Shown here piece by piece: positions 52,327 to 64,000 of a DNA stretch of 64,000 bases. The stretch spans positions 124,001 to 188,000 of the forward strand of contig WNYE01000020.1 in NCBI GenBank assembly GCA_021396245.1, read 5' to 3'. The notes beneath the pieces are model-generated. The model saw nothing but the letters and a program-made list of their open reading frames with translations, was not told where the DNA came from and searched no databases. Source of the stretch: Sporothrix humicola. Lineage: Eukaryota; Ascomycota; Sordariomycetes; Ophiostomatales; Ophiostomataceae. Positions within the stretch are counted from its first letter, which is position 1; each line of letters starts with the position of its first letter. The position numbers and the translations under genes were made by a program.

Positions 52327-52843
52327 TCATGCCATCTTCTCTCCCTGGATCGTTGCCACAACATGCCGCGTGTGCTTGTGCGCCCGGAATTCCAAGTACC
52401 AAATGCCCTGCCAAGTTCCAGTGGCCTAAGAAGTATATGGTTAGTACCTGCCCATAAACAGTTGTAGAAAGAAAGAACGTGGACATGAAGGCACCCACAA
52501 GCTTGCCGTTGGAAATCGGAATGGTCACGCTCGCACCGACCAGCGCACTCTTGACGTGAGCTGGCATATCGTCGAGTCCCTCGGCGTCGTGCCGGTACAG
52601 CGCCTCACCCTTGGGGCCCGTCTCCGGCGCAATTCGGTCGAGCGCATCGCTCATGTCGGCGCGCACGTCCGAGTCCCAGTTCTCGTTGAGGCTGAGCGCG
52701 CAGCTGGTGTGCTGGATAAAGAGGTGCAGGATGCCGACCTTGTATTCCTTGATCGCGGGCAGTTCGCGGACGATTGTGTCGGTGATGAGGTACGAGCCCC
52801 GCGCTTTCGCGGGCAGCGCAAAGTTCTTCTGGTACCAAGACAT
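52327..52843 (-). CDS. YjbQ / UPF0047 family protein
   Basis: Exons 52843-52499 and 52425-52327 give 147 aa, the usual length of the family. The intron 52498-52426 (GTGGGT...CTTAG) joins ISNGKL to ATGTWQGIWYLEFRAHKH. Conserved features are LFIQHTSCALSLNENWDSDVR (His and Asn-Glu-Asn of the putative metal or anion site), HDAEGLDDMPAHVKSALVG, and GTWQGIWYLEFR...RHVVATIQGE. Members have been reported to have weak thiamine-phosphate synthase activity, and the physiological role is unclear. No targeting signal is evident. Confidence 0.93.
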
Positions 52844-53408
52844 TGTAGAGGTGTAGAGGGAGGAGTTCGAGTGGAATTGCTGTGCAGGAACGTCGAAATG
52901 CAGAAATGCTGAAGAAGTGTAGCAAAGAAAGGCTGGACGGCAGAATTGTCGTTGACGTAGTGAAGAGGGGCTGTTTTAGTGCAAGGCTGTGATAGCCAAC
53001 AGCGGCAACAGTACGCTGTAAATCAGTAGTGTCCCACTGGCGATCCAATCACACGGCGTTGTTTCTCAGCAGTGTTTCTTTAGGGTGGCATTGGGTATAT
53101 TCGAGTCGGTCTCCGTAAATAACATAATTCACAACAGGTTCATACTCCATTCGGTGAATAGATTTTGATATTTGGAAAACAGTGCTGTATAGTAAATTAA
53201 ACATTGGGGTTATAATAAGGCTTAAAAATGCTCAAAAGCAAAGTAAAAGTAAAAATGAAGAGATGTGCTTCACTGACCGAAACAGGTCCAGAGACACCCC
53301 TGATAGCCAGACTCTTGTTCCCTTTCATATCCGGTGTTCTTTTATCCCCTTCTAATATTGTTTCCCTTAGTGGCGTATATGGCCAAACTAAATCGGCCTC
53401 GAATGAGA
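52844..53408. other. Intergenic region
   Basis: About 565 bp with the YjbQ-type promoter and the 3' end of the Rsc7-type gene. No gene. Confidence 0.45.
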
Positions 53409-56400
53409 TTATTGCTGCGGCGGAGGAGGCGGCGGTTGTTGCTGCTGCATTTGCTTGTCGTCCGCTTCCCACTCAGACTGCGGCGCCTCCGACTTGATAG
53501 GAGGGATGGCTGACACCGTGCTGGACATGGCCTTGGACACGGTTGTCGTTGTACCGCCGCCGCCGCGCTTTAAGCTGTTGTGCGCCCACCCGCGAATAGC
53601 CTTCGGCCCCTGGCTCGGCGGCGGTTCGATGGCGGCGTAGTCTTTGATCTTCTCGTAATCATAAGGCACCGTGCGGAACTCCTTTCCGACAGACGGTGCC
53701 GCAAAGCCGGGCGCAGGCTCCTCGGAACCAGCCGCAAGGGGACGTCCGTCGCTTGCATGGCCGTTGCTCGAGGTGACGCTGTCACGGTTGTGGTCACGGT
53801 CGTATTCGCCGCCTGAAGGCCACTCGTTGCTCTTGGATGCGGTCATTGGTGCCGGTTCTAGCTTACGGTACTTGTTATTCCCGTTGCTGCCGTTCGACTC
53901 GGGCCCAGGCGGGTAGTCCCCGTTGCTGGGTCCGTTCTCCACGCTGCCGGCATACTCGTGGTGAGGGTGAGGCTGGTACTCACGACTCCCGCCGCGCGAG
54001 TAGCTAGGAGGGGGTGGAGGCTGTGCTGCGTACATTTGCTGGGGCGAGGGAGGGTTGCCGTGAGAAGGGCCTGACTGCATCAAGGGCGGTAGGCCGGGCT
54101 GACCATAGCTGCTGCTCGGGGGCGGAGGCGGCAAAGCGCCCTCGTGCTCCGTGAGGGGAGGCCCATAGCGCGTGTCATAGGGGCGCATCATGGAGTGCGA
54201 TTGCGACTGTGGTGGTGGCGGCTGTTGCTGGGTTGGAGGAGGGGGTGACATGTAGTATTGTGATCCACCGCGCGAGGGAGGAGGTCCATATGCGGCACTC
54301 GGTGGTGGGGGCGGGCCGTAGGGGTCAGCCGACGGGCCAGGAGGTGGGTAGGATGGGCCACCTTGGTGGTGGTTGGGGTGCATGTAGGCACTTGAGGGAG
54401 GAGGGGGAGGTTGTTGCTGATAATAAGACCCGCCGGTATAGCCATTGTTGGCGTCCCGGCTTGAGCTAGGCGGCAGCGGCGGTAGTTGCTGCTGCGACTG
54501 AGGCGCATCTCCGTTGAAGAGGCGAGGGTCGATCAGGTTCTGCGGCTGCTGCGGAGGTGTAGCGTGTTGGGGTGGAGGTGGTTGGTGAGAGTGGTAGGGC
54601 TGAGAGGGGTCCATAGACATCCTCCGAGGAGGCGGCGGGGGGTAGCCGTTGTTGGGGCCAAGATCGGCGGGAGGGTAGTTGTAGGGCGCAGGGCCCCGTG
54701 CTGGCGGATACTGCATATGTGGCGCGGGCGGCGGTGGCGGTTGCTGCTGTTGATGGTAAGAAGGCTCAGACTCTTGATCCAGAGCCAGGGTTGCCATATA
54801 GAGCAGGTTGGATGTGTCGACATCGGCGTAAGCCTGACTTGAACGCGCGCTTGAGGCCTGAGGAACATAGTCAGTGCTTCCATGACGGCCAACAGAAGCG
54901 GAATCGTCGTTGGTGGCAGCAGAGGGCTGGTCCATGAAAACGTCTCTAACAGGGTCGAAAGGCCGAGAAGCTGCGCGTCGGGGAGCAGGGGGTGAGGCTT
55001 GAGAAACTTGCGAAACAATATCGTCGCTGGAATGCGGGCGAGCACCGGCGTCGGCACCATCTGTGTCCACAGCAGCAGCAGCATCCAGGAGTGTCCCAAA
55101 GACAGCCTTAGCAGCCATGGCATTGGCGGCAGCCTGGTCTTCGTCCTCCACAGAGGCAGCAGCAGCAGTGTCTTCCGCATATCTCGACCGATCTGGCGTC
55201 CGAGGCGGGTGGACAATCACCTTGCGGTCTTCGTCCTCCTCCATGGCGTAGTCGTTGTCGGCCATTTCCTCAATGCGCTCTTCAACCTCTTCGGTCTCGT
55301 CACGCGTGACACGGCGAGGACCCAGCCACAGCTTCATCTTCTCTTCGCGGAAGGTCTCAAGCTCGCCTTCAGCTGGGCGGATATCGTTGAGGGCAAGGCC
55401 TTCTTGCTCGGCGAATCGGTCGAAGGCAGCCGTCATTGCAGATCTCTTAGATGCAATCTCGGCGCCGTCTTCCAGCCGCGCTATTCTTATGGAACGCGAG
55501 CTGTTCAAAGTTCGACCGCGAGGCGTGTAGAAAACAACAGGGTGCTTGCCGGAAACGCGCTCCTTCGGCGGCTCTTCTTCGTTCGTAGACGTGCGCAAAA
55601 CCAGACCGTACTTGGGGTGTAGGTTATGTTTCTTGATCAGCTCCTCGTCGAGCTCGCCTTCTTCGTATGTCGTTGCGTCATACTGCCAAAGCGAGCGGTC
55701 AAAATGCATTGTGTTGGAGTTGGGCGTATCAAGGAAACGGCCACGCTTGATCTTCGTGGCACCACGCGACTTGTCGTTTGTCGAATCACGGAAACCAATC
55801 TCATGAGGCTCAAAATCGAACAAGGTCGGCACGAGGATACGGTTGTAGACATCGAAATTGGCCGTCCGCCGCTTGTTGATGAGACGCACGCCGAATGCAT
55901 CAGGCTCCGAAGCGCCGTTGGGAAGGGGTGGCAGCCGCTCAGAAGGACGCAGGTGCGTATTGGATTCATCATCGTCGTCCAGCGGTGTGCCGTTCTCGTC
56001 ATCGTCCAGCAGCTCGTCTTCCTCCTCGGCGAGGGCAGGACTAGGCGACGGCAGCTTCGAGTCACGGCCAGGGCTGCCGCGTGCTTCAGCATCGTCGTCT
56101 TCGTCCTCATCTGTGGGTGCGACGACGGCAGAGAGGAGTCCGCCGATATGACGGGGTGCAGCGCCAAGACGCTTAGGGGGTGGTAGGGCATCGGCATCGT
56201 CATCTGCCTTACGCTTTGGCGAGGGCTTGAGAGCATTGTCATCGCCGGCACCGGCACCAGAGCTGGAGGCAGTTGGAGTACCAGCGATGCGCCGGCCAGT
56301 CACTGTCTTGGCGCAGGGCACCTCAACTCTGTGGCCGTTTGGCGTGGTACGGTACTCAACATGTGCCTTCACATCGCGGAACCGTTCATCGCTGAGTTCG

Positions 56401-57206
56401 TGGAAGTTCCACGAGTCATCAATGATCTGGTGGTAGGGGAAAATGGGCATTAACACAGGTGATCACATGACCGGGGATATGGGGAAGAAAAAGAAAAAGG
56501 GTCGATAAACAACTGCGGCCATAAATGGCAACACAGGGGGGAAATGGACAGGAAGGGCAGGGTGCAAAAACTTACATCTATCGGCAACTCGTTGTCGTGG
56601 AGTTTGTCCAGGATCTCGAGTCGCTGAAGTTGGGCGTCGTAAAAACGGTCTTTTGCGTCCTCGATATCCCGCTGTTTCAAGAGTGTTAGTGGTACACGTT
56701 TTTCTGTAGATCAAATGAGAGAGAAGTGATAAAGTGAGAAAAAAGGGCAAAGAGAGCCGTACAATAAAGCCTTCTTCGGTAATCGCGCGCGACTCTTGGA
56801 AAATGTACTCGTTCAGCTGCGTATCCAGTTCGCGCTGGTTGTTGTGCATTTCCAATACCTCACGGTACCGGCCGTCCAGAAAAGATTTGATCTCCTGGTA
56901 CTGGTCGAACGCGCGGTAAGCCTCTGGACTGCTTTTCAGCTGGTCAAGACTGCGGTCGGCAAGATCCTCGAGAGCAGGACGCATGGCATTCGCAACTGCA
57001 GAAAATGCAGCTTTGAGTTCCTTGAGTCGCTCCGAGGCAGCTTGCGGCTTGGGGTGGTCATAAAGCTTTTGACGGCCGCGTCGGCCGTTCGCAGCCTTTC
57101 GCGCCTGGGCAAGACGAGCGACATGGGCACGAACAGCCTGCGAGCGTCCACGCCCACGGCCTCGGCCGCGAAAGGAAGGGGTGTGTGCTGGTGGTGGCTC
57201 ACTCAT
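53409..57206 (-). CDS. Chromatin remodelling complex subunit, Rsc7/Swp82 (Npl6) family
   Basis: Exons 57206-56763, 56671-56576 and 56426-53409 give 1185 aa; introns are 91 and 149 bp with frame preserved. The N-terminus is Arg/Gly-rich (FRGRGRGRGRSQAV). A helical domain of about 150 residues follows, running through the exon junctions (EEGFI-RDIEDAKDRFYDAQL, NELPID-IIDDSWNFHEL). The Rsc7/Swp82 domain contains FDVYNRILVPTLFDFEPHEIG, then FRDSTND, HFDRSLWQYDATTYEEGELD and KKHNLHPKYGLVLRTSTNE. The C-terminal 450 residues are Pro/Gln/Tyr/Ser-rich low complexity, ending in QQQQPPPPPPQQ. Yeast Npl6 is 435 aa, so the long tail is a filamentous-fungal-type extension. Expected role: subunit of an RSC- or SWI/SNF-type nucleosome remodeller in the nucleus. 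Which of the two complexes it joins cannot be told. Confidence 0.88.
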
Positions 57207-59701
57207 TGTGCCATGTGGTGAGAATGAGGAGTGTAAAGGTGTAAAAGAGATGAGAGTGTTGCGTGTATGTGAAAGAGGGTGGACAAGTAATAGAGCGGAG
57301 TCAAAAAAGTGGAGGATGGGCTCTAAGCGTGAAAAAAAGGGACAACAGGCACGAACGACACGGTTAAGCCGTGCAACGACGTCGACTTGATGGAAAGCCC
57401 TCAATAAACCGAGCAAAGTTGATGGGAAAGTGGTAGGAGAATGGACAAGATAAGAAGTGAATAATGTTGAACAAATTTGGCGACAGGACAGGCGAGGCGG
57501 ATTGCCAGGAGAAAAGAGGCAAGAGAATCAGGAAAAGGGTGAAGGATAAGGGACACCCGCAGGACGAGTCGAGGGAGGCTGTCGGCGACGACAACAAAGT
57601 TGATGGAAATGGGAAAATAAATGAGAAGAATGAGGAGGAGAGAATAAAGATACAGATGTGCCAACCAGGTTTGCTATGCAAAAAAGGATCGGAAGCGAAC
57701 AACGAGGCGCGCGATAGACAACAAACAATGATGTGGTAGAGGGTGCAAGGCGCCCCGAAACAGAGAGGCCGCAGGGGCTGTGGGAAAACGCAAAGGTATA
57801 TCAATACAAACGCAAAAGATGGAGGAAAAGGGAGACAGAGATGAATAGAAGAATGGGAGTTGTGAATGGGAGAAAGGGGGGATGTGGTGATGTGGTGTTT
57901 TGGGTGTTGCCTCCTTGTTTTTTGAGGCTCACGCCTTTTTGTCAGAAGGAACGACCCGGCACGCGTGTCGTTGCTTCCTCGCAGGCACGATTTCGTCTGA
58001 AAAAGGAAGTCGATCAAGCGACTAGGAAAGAACAATAGAAATGATAATCGAGGAGGGAGGAGAGAAACAATACAGAAACAGACGAAACTGTCGATATCGT
58101 TGGCTTTCAAAGTAGAATTTGCTTGCCAAAAAGAGACTGACAAAAAAACGGCTTGCAACACACGACCCGAGCAAAATGGCCAAAGGTACGGAGTAATGAG
58201 ATTTTGGCACTGCGCCGGGACAATAAGATCTGCTCCCTCCTGGGTCTGGCCTCGTTGGCTCCTTCCCTGCGTATTTTGCTGGCTTTTTCGCAGGCTGGGC
58301 TTGGCTTCTCAATAACACCAGCGACGCCAAAAGTGGAGCCAAGGCCCATAATTACACACAGTGTTGGCCCCCCCTTCTTGCCAGCTTGTTCCTGCCTGTA
58401 ATTGTTCGCTCAGGCGTCTGTCCAGCACCTTCTGTAGCTGCGAGACCAACCGGACGCCGGGTTTTCTGTTTTTGCCAGCCAATCAGCAGTCGCGCTTGCG
58501 GTCCCAGGACGTTGGCCAGCAGCATTTTTGGGACGAAGTACCGGGTACATGTGCTTGTATTGTTGATATAAGAGGGAAAGAGCGATTTTGTATTTTGTCT
58601 GTTTTCGTCTTTTGTCATCGCAACTCGCAAGGAATAACGACGTTGGAAGAAGCTGTGCATCGTATTTGACTGGTATATCGTCTTTAACGTCGCTGTTAAG
58701 CCACTGCACCGGATCTTTATTTGCAAAAGCGTCATCTAGAGATTATGTTGCTCATTTGATTCCCACACATACTGTCTTCTAATCAGGAATTGCCGTTGCG
58801 TGACGAGGTGCTCGCACTTGTATCAAATCACTCGTAGAAATAAATACGTGACGGACATCGCCTTGTCAGCATAGGCATCCCGTGGCATCCAATTTTTGTA
58901 TTTTCCAGAGTTTCCGAGGCGCCTATGCGCTGCTTGAAACGCGTTGATATCTCAGCCGGTGGCGAGAATATGACAGATGCCTGTGCAAACTTCCTTGTTG
59001 ATTTCTTCGGCACGACGTCCAGCCCGTCTTCCCAATAGAATACCGCATCAAAATGCCATTCGCCATTCGTATCTTTATTTTATATCTTCTCCCTTTGATG
59101 GGCAGACTCCTGTGTTGCATCTATTTCTGTCCTTGATCGCTCTTTCCTTGTTTCCTTGCTCGTTTCCTCCTTCTCCCTCGGTTCCGAACATTCGCGTGTA
59201 AAAGCCTTTTGGCTCCTCTCCTCCCTTGGCGGAAAGTACCCAGTACCTGCCACTAGCTCCCTGTCTCATCCGCTTTGATTTGCTACAAGACCCGCAATTC
59301 TATTGGGCAGTCGTTCCTCCGCTTGATCCACCTGGCCATAATGTGTGTGAAGTGGTATGGCGGCCGGCCTCCCCGCCTTCCTAGTTCGTTGCAGTGCCGC
59401 GCGGGAAGGCAAGACCAGTCAAGACAGCTAAATTATATCATTAATAGCGAAAAAGAAAAAAAAGTAAAACGACCACCGTTCAACGTGTTGCAACTGATCT
59501 CCAAGACGGACCACCGATCATCTACCAGCCGGCCCGTTGCAACAACGGCCGACGCCGCACCCTCCTGTACACGTCAATTGGCCAACCAGGAGCTGCTGCA
59601 AACTTCTACTTTCTCGACCTGCTTTTCTTTTCTCTTTTCTGCGCCCAAATCGATTTGTTTTCTTTTCTTCCATCTGAACGCCGTCTCCTCCACCACACGC
59701 G
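57207..59701. other. Divergent promoter region, Rsc7-type gene / BMT5-type gene
   Basis: About 2.5 kb with no supported gene. A 265-codon minus-strand ORF (58161-57364) is a low-complexity Ser/Phe/Leu/Pro string. It reflects a long purine-rich (plus) / pyrimidine-rich (minus) leader of the Rsc7-type gene and is not taken as coding. A CCAAT box is at 58479-58483. Confidence 0.45.
58479..58483 (+). promoter_or_regulatory. CCAAT box
   Basis: CAGCCAATCAGC matches the HAP/CBF consensus in the divergent region, about 1.2 kb from either start codon. Function inferred only from the motif. Confidence 0.3.
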
Positions 59702-60736
59702 ATGAGCAAGAAACGGAAGCTCGGCCACGGGCCGGGCAAGAAGCAGAAGCCAATGCCTCACAGCGGCAAAAGTGCCGGCGCCGGTGCTTCTCATAAGGGG
59801 AACAACCACGACAGAAACACCAAAACCGGCCCGCAGAAGCAAAAAGGCACATCAACTACATCTCCTGCAAAAGCGGGCTCCTCCTCTACATCTGGCTCGT
59901 CGTCTACACTTCCAGTTCCGACCATTCCCTTCCACCCCGAAGACGACGCCATCCTCCTTGTCGGCGAGGGCGACCTCAGCTTTGCCGCTTCACTGGCGGA
60001 GCACCACAACTGTCTGAACTTGACAGCCTCTGTGCTCGAGGAGAACGCCGAAGCCCTCATTGCCAAATACCCACAGGCCGCCGACAATGCTGAACGCATC
60101 GCTGCCGCTGACGGCAAAGTGCTTTACAATGTTGACGCCAAAACCATGGGCCCGTACACGAAGAAAGCCAAAAGGGACGAGGACAGCAAGGACAACAAAG
60201 ACAACAAGAGAAAGGGCAGGGACAAGGAGGGCAGTTTTGACCGCATCCTGTTCAACTTCCCACATATCGGTGGCAAGAGCACCGACGTCAACCGCCAGGT
60301 GCGGCACAACCAAGAGCTTCTGGTGGCCTTTTTCCGGCGCGCGTTGTTGTCTCTGGCGCCCGGTGGCTCCATTGTCGTGACGCTGTTCGAGGGCGAGCCG
60401 TACACGCTGTGGAACATTCGCGATCTGGCCCGGCACGCGGGGTTACAGGTCGAGCGCAGCTTCCGCTTCCAGTTCAGTGCATACCCGGGCTACCACCACG
60501 CGCGGACACTGGGCGTCGTGCGAGTTGGCGGCAGAGCAGACGCCGGTGGCAGTAACGAGGAGTCGGCGAGTGCTTGGAAGGGCGAGGACCGCGCCGCACG
60601 CAGCTACATTTTTGTGCGCAAGGACGAGGCAGCCCAGCCACCACGACCAAAGGCCGCTTCCAATAATAATAACAACAATGCTACAAAACGGAAACGGGGC
60701 GGCAACGACGACAGCAGCGATAGTGACGACGATTAA
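59702..60736 (+). CDS. BMT5: 25S rRNA (uridine-N3)-methyltransferase, BMT5-like
   Basis: A single exon encodes 344 aa. The Lys/Gly-rich N-terminus (MSKKRKLGHGPGKKQKP) suggests nucleolar targeting. The Rossmann-fold methyltransferase begins with ILLVGEGDLSFAASLAEHH (the SAM-binding GEGDLSFA motif of the family). It continues with YNVDAKTM, then FDRILFNFPHIGG (motif IV) after a Lys/Asp-rich insert, and NQELLVAFFRRALLSLAPGG, IVVTLFEGEPYTLW and FSAYPGYHHARTLG. The C-terminus is Asn- and Asp-rich. In yeast Bmt5 methylates U2634 of 25S rRNA. The domain match is clear; the exact target base is by homology. Confidence 0.92.
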   Translation: MSKKRKLGHGPGKKQKPMPHSGKSAGAGASHKGNNHDRNTKTGPQKQKGTSTTSPAKAGSSSTSGSSSTLPVPTIPFHPEDDAILLVGEGDLSFAASLAEHHNCLNLTASVLEENAEALIAKYPQAADNAERIAAADGKVLYNVDAKTMGPYTKKAKRDEDSKDNKDNKRKGRDKEGSFDRILFNFPHIGGKSTDVNRQVRHNQELLVAFFRRALLSLAPGGSIVVTLFEGEPYTLWNIRDLARHAGLQVERSFRFQFSAYPGYHHARTLGVVRVGGRADAGGSNEESASAWKGEDRAARSYIFVRKDEAAQPPRPKAASNNNNNNATKRKRGGNDDSSDSDDD

Positions 60737-62712
60737 GATTATGAAGCATAGGACGGTACAGTAGAAGTCTATTTTGGACACGGCATATTATATTAGCATA
60801 GAATGATACCACGCCGGCTTCGGCAACGTTTTGATTTACCTTCTTTGGTTGAATAGCACACGTGTGTCGTATCTTGTCCAGTGGCCATGAAGAGACAAAA
60901 GAGGAAACTATGTCCGATGGCTTCTTCACAATTCAAATCTCACCAGGCTGGCCATGCGCCATTTATGTTCTTTCAGCTTCCTTGGTCATTAACAAGACTG
61001 GCATTTAACATGCTGGCGTCTTATTCACATTAGTAATTCTTCATACCAATGACAACTCAGATATCATAGACCTTCAGCTGATATGCCTGTTTTTTATTTA
61101 TATTATGAAATGCAGGTTCAGAAAAGACCGCTGTATAGCCCAGCAGACAAGAGGGTGTCTGCCTATCAATGTCGAAGAAGCCACTGCACATGAAGGTTGA
61201 CAGAATTATCATTCATATCAAAGTCGAATTGTGATACATCGCGAGCTTAGAATGGGCCAGATGCTGCTTAAAATAAATATGTGCACCGTGGCAAGTGAAC
61301 AAGGCGTGCTTCAGAGATATAGCTTGGCTTGATAACTGGTGCACTTATCAAATAAGGGCTTGTAAATAATGACACGTCTTTATACTCACCTTGTCCACAT
61401 CCTGCATTTATATTTCTCACACCTTCGGCATGTCGGTGTGCATTTTCATACTCTCCGGTTCACCTTGGGTGCTATCACGGGGCAAGTCGTGGCGGATATG
61501 ATCATATTTGCCTATCATTCTTTTATTTTTATTTTTTTATCAAATTTCGTCTGCATTCTCAGCTTTCTACTTCCAAGCCCCAACAGAAAGTGATGACCAG
61601 GATTTGATTCAGTTGAACCAAAGTTTCGTAAACATGTCGAATTATCTAGCTACATATATCATTATCGTCGTAAATAAAATGGCCACAGGCCAAAACAGTG
61701 CACGCCTCAAATTCGGCCAGACTGGACAGGAAAAAAGAAAGAAGGGAAAAAGAAAGAAGGGAAAAAGAAAGAAGGGAAAAAGAAAGAAGGGAAAAAGAAA
61801 GAAGGGAAAAAGGAGAGAAAACACAACATGTCCACCGGCCCATATATTTTTGTCATGTTCCCGGCCAAGATGAAGCCTGCCTTATCTGAAAGCACTCTTT
61901 TTGGGCCAATGCCTGGTATCATGCCCTCTTATAAATCAAATTGCCTGACATCATAAGACAAGCCACAATGGCGACAAAAGAAAAGACGAACACGGAAACG
62001 AAGCTGGATAGGGCAAAAATGGCGGCCGTCTGCTCGCTAGGGTAAGGGGACGCAATAAAAGTGGAAGAAAATAAAACCACAACGTGACACGGGGAGAAAC
62101 AAGGTAGAAAGTAATATCTCAATAAAAAAGAAAGTTGAAAATAGAAAACTGACAGACGAGAAAAGGACCTCTCCTGTCAAATGGTATCGCTTTATCCAAG
62201 CCCACACCAGCCATCCATCATCCATCACATCAAACTCTCTGGTGCCCGAACCATTCGGCACTCAATATAAGAAAAGAAACCAAAACTTGCAGGCTTTCCG
62301 CAGCCTGTCTAATATGAGGGAAAAGGTCGTCACTCACTTGCTCCTCCGCCCTCCGTAAATTTTCCAGGGTATGATCACTATCCCAACGCGCATAAATGAA
62401 TACATAAAAGTCCAGAAAAAATCTTTGATAGCCAGAAGACAATAAATATGAATAAGTGCAAATTTAACGCCAAGGTAGGGTAAAATGGGGTGCCAGTATT
62501 AAAGAAGAGCAAAATGAAAGACAAGATAAAAACCAGAACGATTTGGGCAACGCAGAATGCAAAGACGCTGGTACAAAACAATCTTATGCCCGGCAGTGCG
62601 CAGACTTGTTCGCTGAGTATACCTTATATAGAAAATGATCAAACGCAAAATGTGACTAAAAAATGACCAAGAAAATGAAAGAGACAAACAAGTGCTTGCA
62701 ATGCAGGCATTA
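60737..62712. other. Convergent intergenic region
   Basis: About 2 kb, AT-rich, between the BMT5-type gene and the last minus-strand gene. It contains a 15-bp tandem repeat (61734-61811) and otherwise only noise ORFs. Confidence 0.45.
61734..61811. repeat. 15-bp purine tandem repeat (about 5 copies)
   Basis: The unit GAAAGAAGGGAAAAA is repeated head to tail with near-perfect identity. Because the unit length is a multiple of three, all six frames stay open (for example repeated KKGKR), which creates artefactual ORFs. Confidence 0.9.
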
Positions 62713-63951
62713 CTAGTGCAGTAGACCTCTATTTGGCGGTTCTGATTTCAGGCCATGCCCTGGTAAAGAACGCGAGTCTTGCGGTGCAAGCTGCATGGAA
62801 TATGTGCCCTGTGGGTTGACGGCTCCGGGTGGTACATTGTTTTGGCGGAATAGGGCGTCGTGTGCAGCTGGCTCGTACGTATTTCGTGGCATTGGCTCAA
62901 ATCCGTGGCCCATATAGCTGTGGTTCTGTGCAGGTAAGCCGACAGGGCCTTGCGGCACAAACGACCCGTGCTGATTGTGTTGAGCTTGTGGTTGAGTCTG
63001 AAGTTGGGTTTGCTGGGGTGTAAACGCGTACAATGGCGAGGCACTCGGTGCGTTTGAGCCTGGTTGCCACGTTTGGTATACGCCAGTTGATGTTGGTGTG
63101 CTATTGTATTCTGTCGTTGGACTGAAAATAGACGATCGTCTGCTCGTTTCGTGTGCGCTCGGAACCATCTGCTGCAATGCCACTCCGCCATGACTTTCGT
63201 TCATGGTTCCGTGATGATGATGACTGGGACTGTTGCTTACGGCGAGGCCACCGTTGTCAACGTAGCCGGTATGGTGATCACTGGCTCCCATGTCAGGATG
63301 CATAAGTTGGGTGGGAGGGTACGTTGGATGGTTTCGATGGGGTAGTTCACCCATGAAGGAATGTGCTGCGGAGGTTCCTGTAGCGGAGGGCAAGCCGTTT
63401 CCAGGACTGTGGTCACCACTGTGACTTGGAGTAGACGTATTGGCGGACAGCGGCGCACCAGAGGTCGGAGCTCGAGCTGGGGCTATCAGAGCACCCGGCA
63501 TCGTTCGACGGGGCGAGATTGTCACTGGACCACGCATCACATCTTGGTCTTCATCCTCCTTGATGGTCGCGGATTCGTCGTTCTCGGAGGTATAGTTGTC
63601 CGGGATCTTGTCTTCGCTCATAATGTACACGTTGGTGGTACCATCTGTAGCTGTGGTTAGTATGATTACAATAAAAGGGGGGTGTATCGGCAGTAGTCGT
63701 AAGAAGTGTCTTACCAATTTCGCCGTTTCTGAAGCGCTCCTCGTATTTAGCCAGGTGGAAGATCTCCTTCAAGTACGGCTTCTTCTTAATGTTGTTTGGT
63801 GCATCCTTATCAGTGAAGAAACTAGACAGCACCTCTGTTGTAGCCTCCTCAAGCTTGGCAACGTTGAGGTTGAGCTTCTGGATGTCTGGGTGCTGTTCAG
63901 CATTGGGCAGAACAATCATCCGGAGGATGTGCTTCAGAAGGTGAACCCGTT
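62713..63951 (-). CDS. Unidentified gene, 5' partial (Pro/Gln/His-rich C-terminus)
   Basis: Two exons are visible on the minus strand, 63951-63715 and 63644-62713. An intron 63714-63645 (GTAAGA...CTACAG) joins ERFRNGEI to DGTTNVYIMSEDKIPDNYTSE. The upstream boundary is an acceptor at 63952 (GCTAAC branch, TTACAG), so at least one more exon lies beyond the window. The first visible exon encodes a helical segment (RVHLLKHILRMIVLP, LNVAKLEEATTEVLSSFFTD, KKKPYLKEIFHLAKYEERF) that looks constrained. The second begins acidic and then becomes disordered (Ser, Pro, His, Gln), as in many fungal transcriptional regulators. I do not recognise the family, and no DNA-binding domain is visible in the part present. 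Confidence 0.75.
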
Positions 63952-64000
63952 CTGTAATATATGCCGTTAGCACTAGTTCTCAAAAGGCTGCGTTCAGGGG

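Noticed and set aside
57364..58161. 265-codon minus-strand ORF rich in Ser, Phe, Leu and Pro
   Set aside because: Reflects a pyrimidine-rich leader next to the Rsc7-type gene; low complexity throughout.
61508..61873. ORFs with repeated KKGKR (plus strand) or Leu/Phe/Ser repeats (minus strand)
   Set aside because: Created by the 15-bp tandem repeat, which keeps every frame open.

Overview
This window is nuclear DNA of a filamentous ascomycete (Pezizomycotina), most likely a Sordariomycete. The evidence is gene-dense, mostly single-copy housekeeping loci on both strands. Introns are short (about 50-150 bp) with GTAAGT/GTATGT donors, CTAAC-type branch points and YAG acceptors. Protein sequences (RPL38, LSm5, Pho85, Rsc7, bL34m) look like filamentous-fungal versions. 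I see no transposons, CRISPR arrays or bacterial operons. The species cannot be fixed from the sequence alone.

Layout, left to right. 0-13 kb: the 3' end of an unidentified gene, then RAD7 (+), a serine/threonine dehydratase (+), a NAT9-type acetyltransferase (-), mitochondrial methionyl-tRNA synthetase (-), an Mtr2-like mRNA export factor (+) and the prenyltransferase alpha subunit (-). 14-24 kb: mevalonate kinase (-), an ABM-fold protein (+), RPL38 (-), a small membrane protein (+), the STE24 CAAX protease (+) and mitochondrial bL34 (+). 24-36 kb: a secreted GH3 beta-glucosidase (-), the small subunit of DNA polymerase delta (-), YTM1 (+) and a DEDD 3'-5' exonuclease (-). 36-50 kb: tRNA-Cys, LSM5 (+), a Pho85-type CDK (-), a long disordered protein (-), then two adjacent minus-strand frames (a coiled-coil protein and a Ser-rich protein with SUMO-type motifs). 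51-64 kb: CFIm25 (+), a YjbQ/UPF0047 protein (-), an RSC7-type chromatin remodelling subunit (-), a BMT5-type rRNA methyltransferase (+) and the 3' part of an unidentified gene cut by the window edge.

The genes do not form one pathway. A loose prenylation theme exists: mevalonate kinase (isoprenoid supply), prenyltransferase alpha subunit (attachment) and STE24 (CAAX cleavage) lie within 12 kb. They are on different strands and not obviously co-regulated.

The most unusual signals concern gene expression, not gene content. (1) The GH3 beta-glucosidase frame is restored with canonical splice sites only if a single nucleotide at 26988 is used as an exon between two well-formed introns. (2) The PHO85 frame continues past its UAG for 268 more codons with only one further stop, again UAG, and encodes a Gln/Pro-rich tail. 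The same frame is also open, without ATG, for about 152 codons upstream. (3) Two minus-strand ORFs at 49.6-47.0 kb lie in the same frame separated by one UAG. (4) The RAD7 start codon appears to be split by an intron (AT^G).
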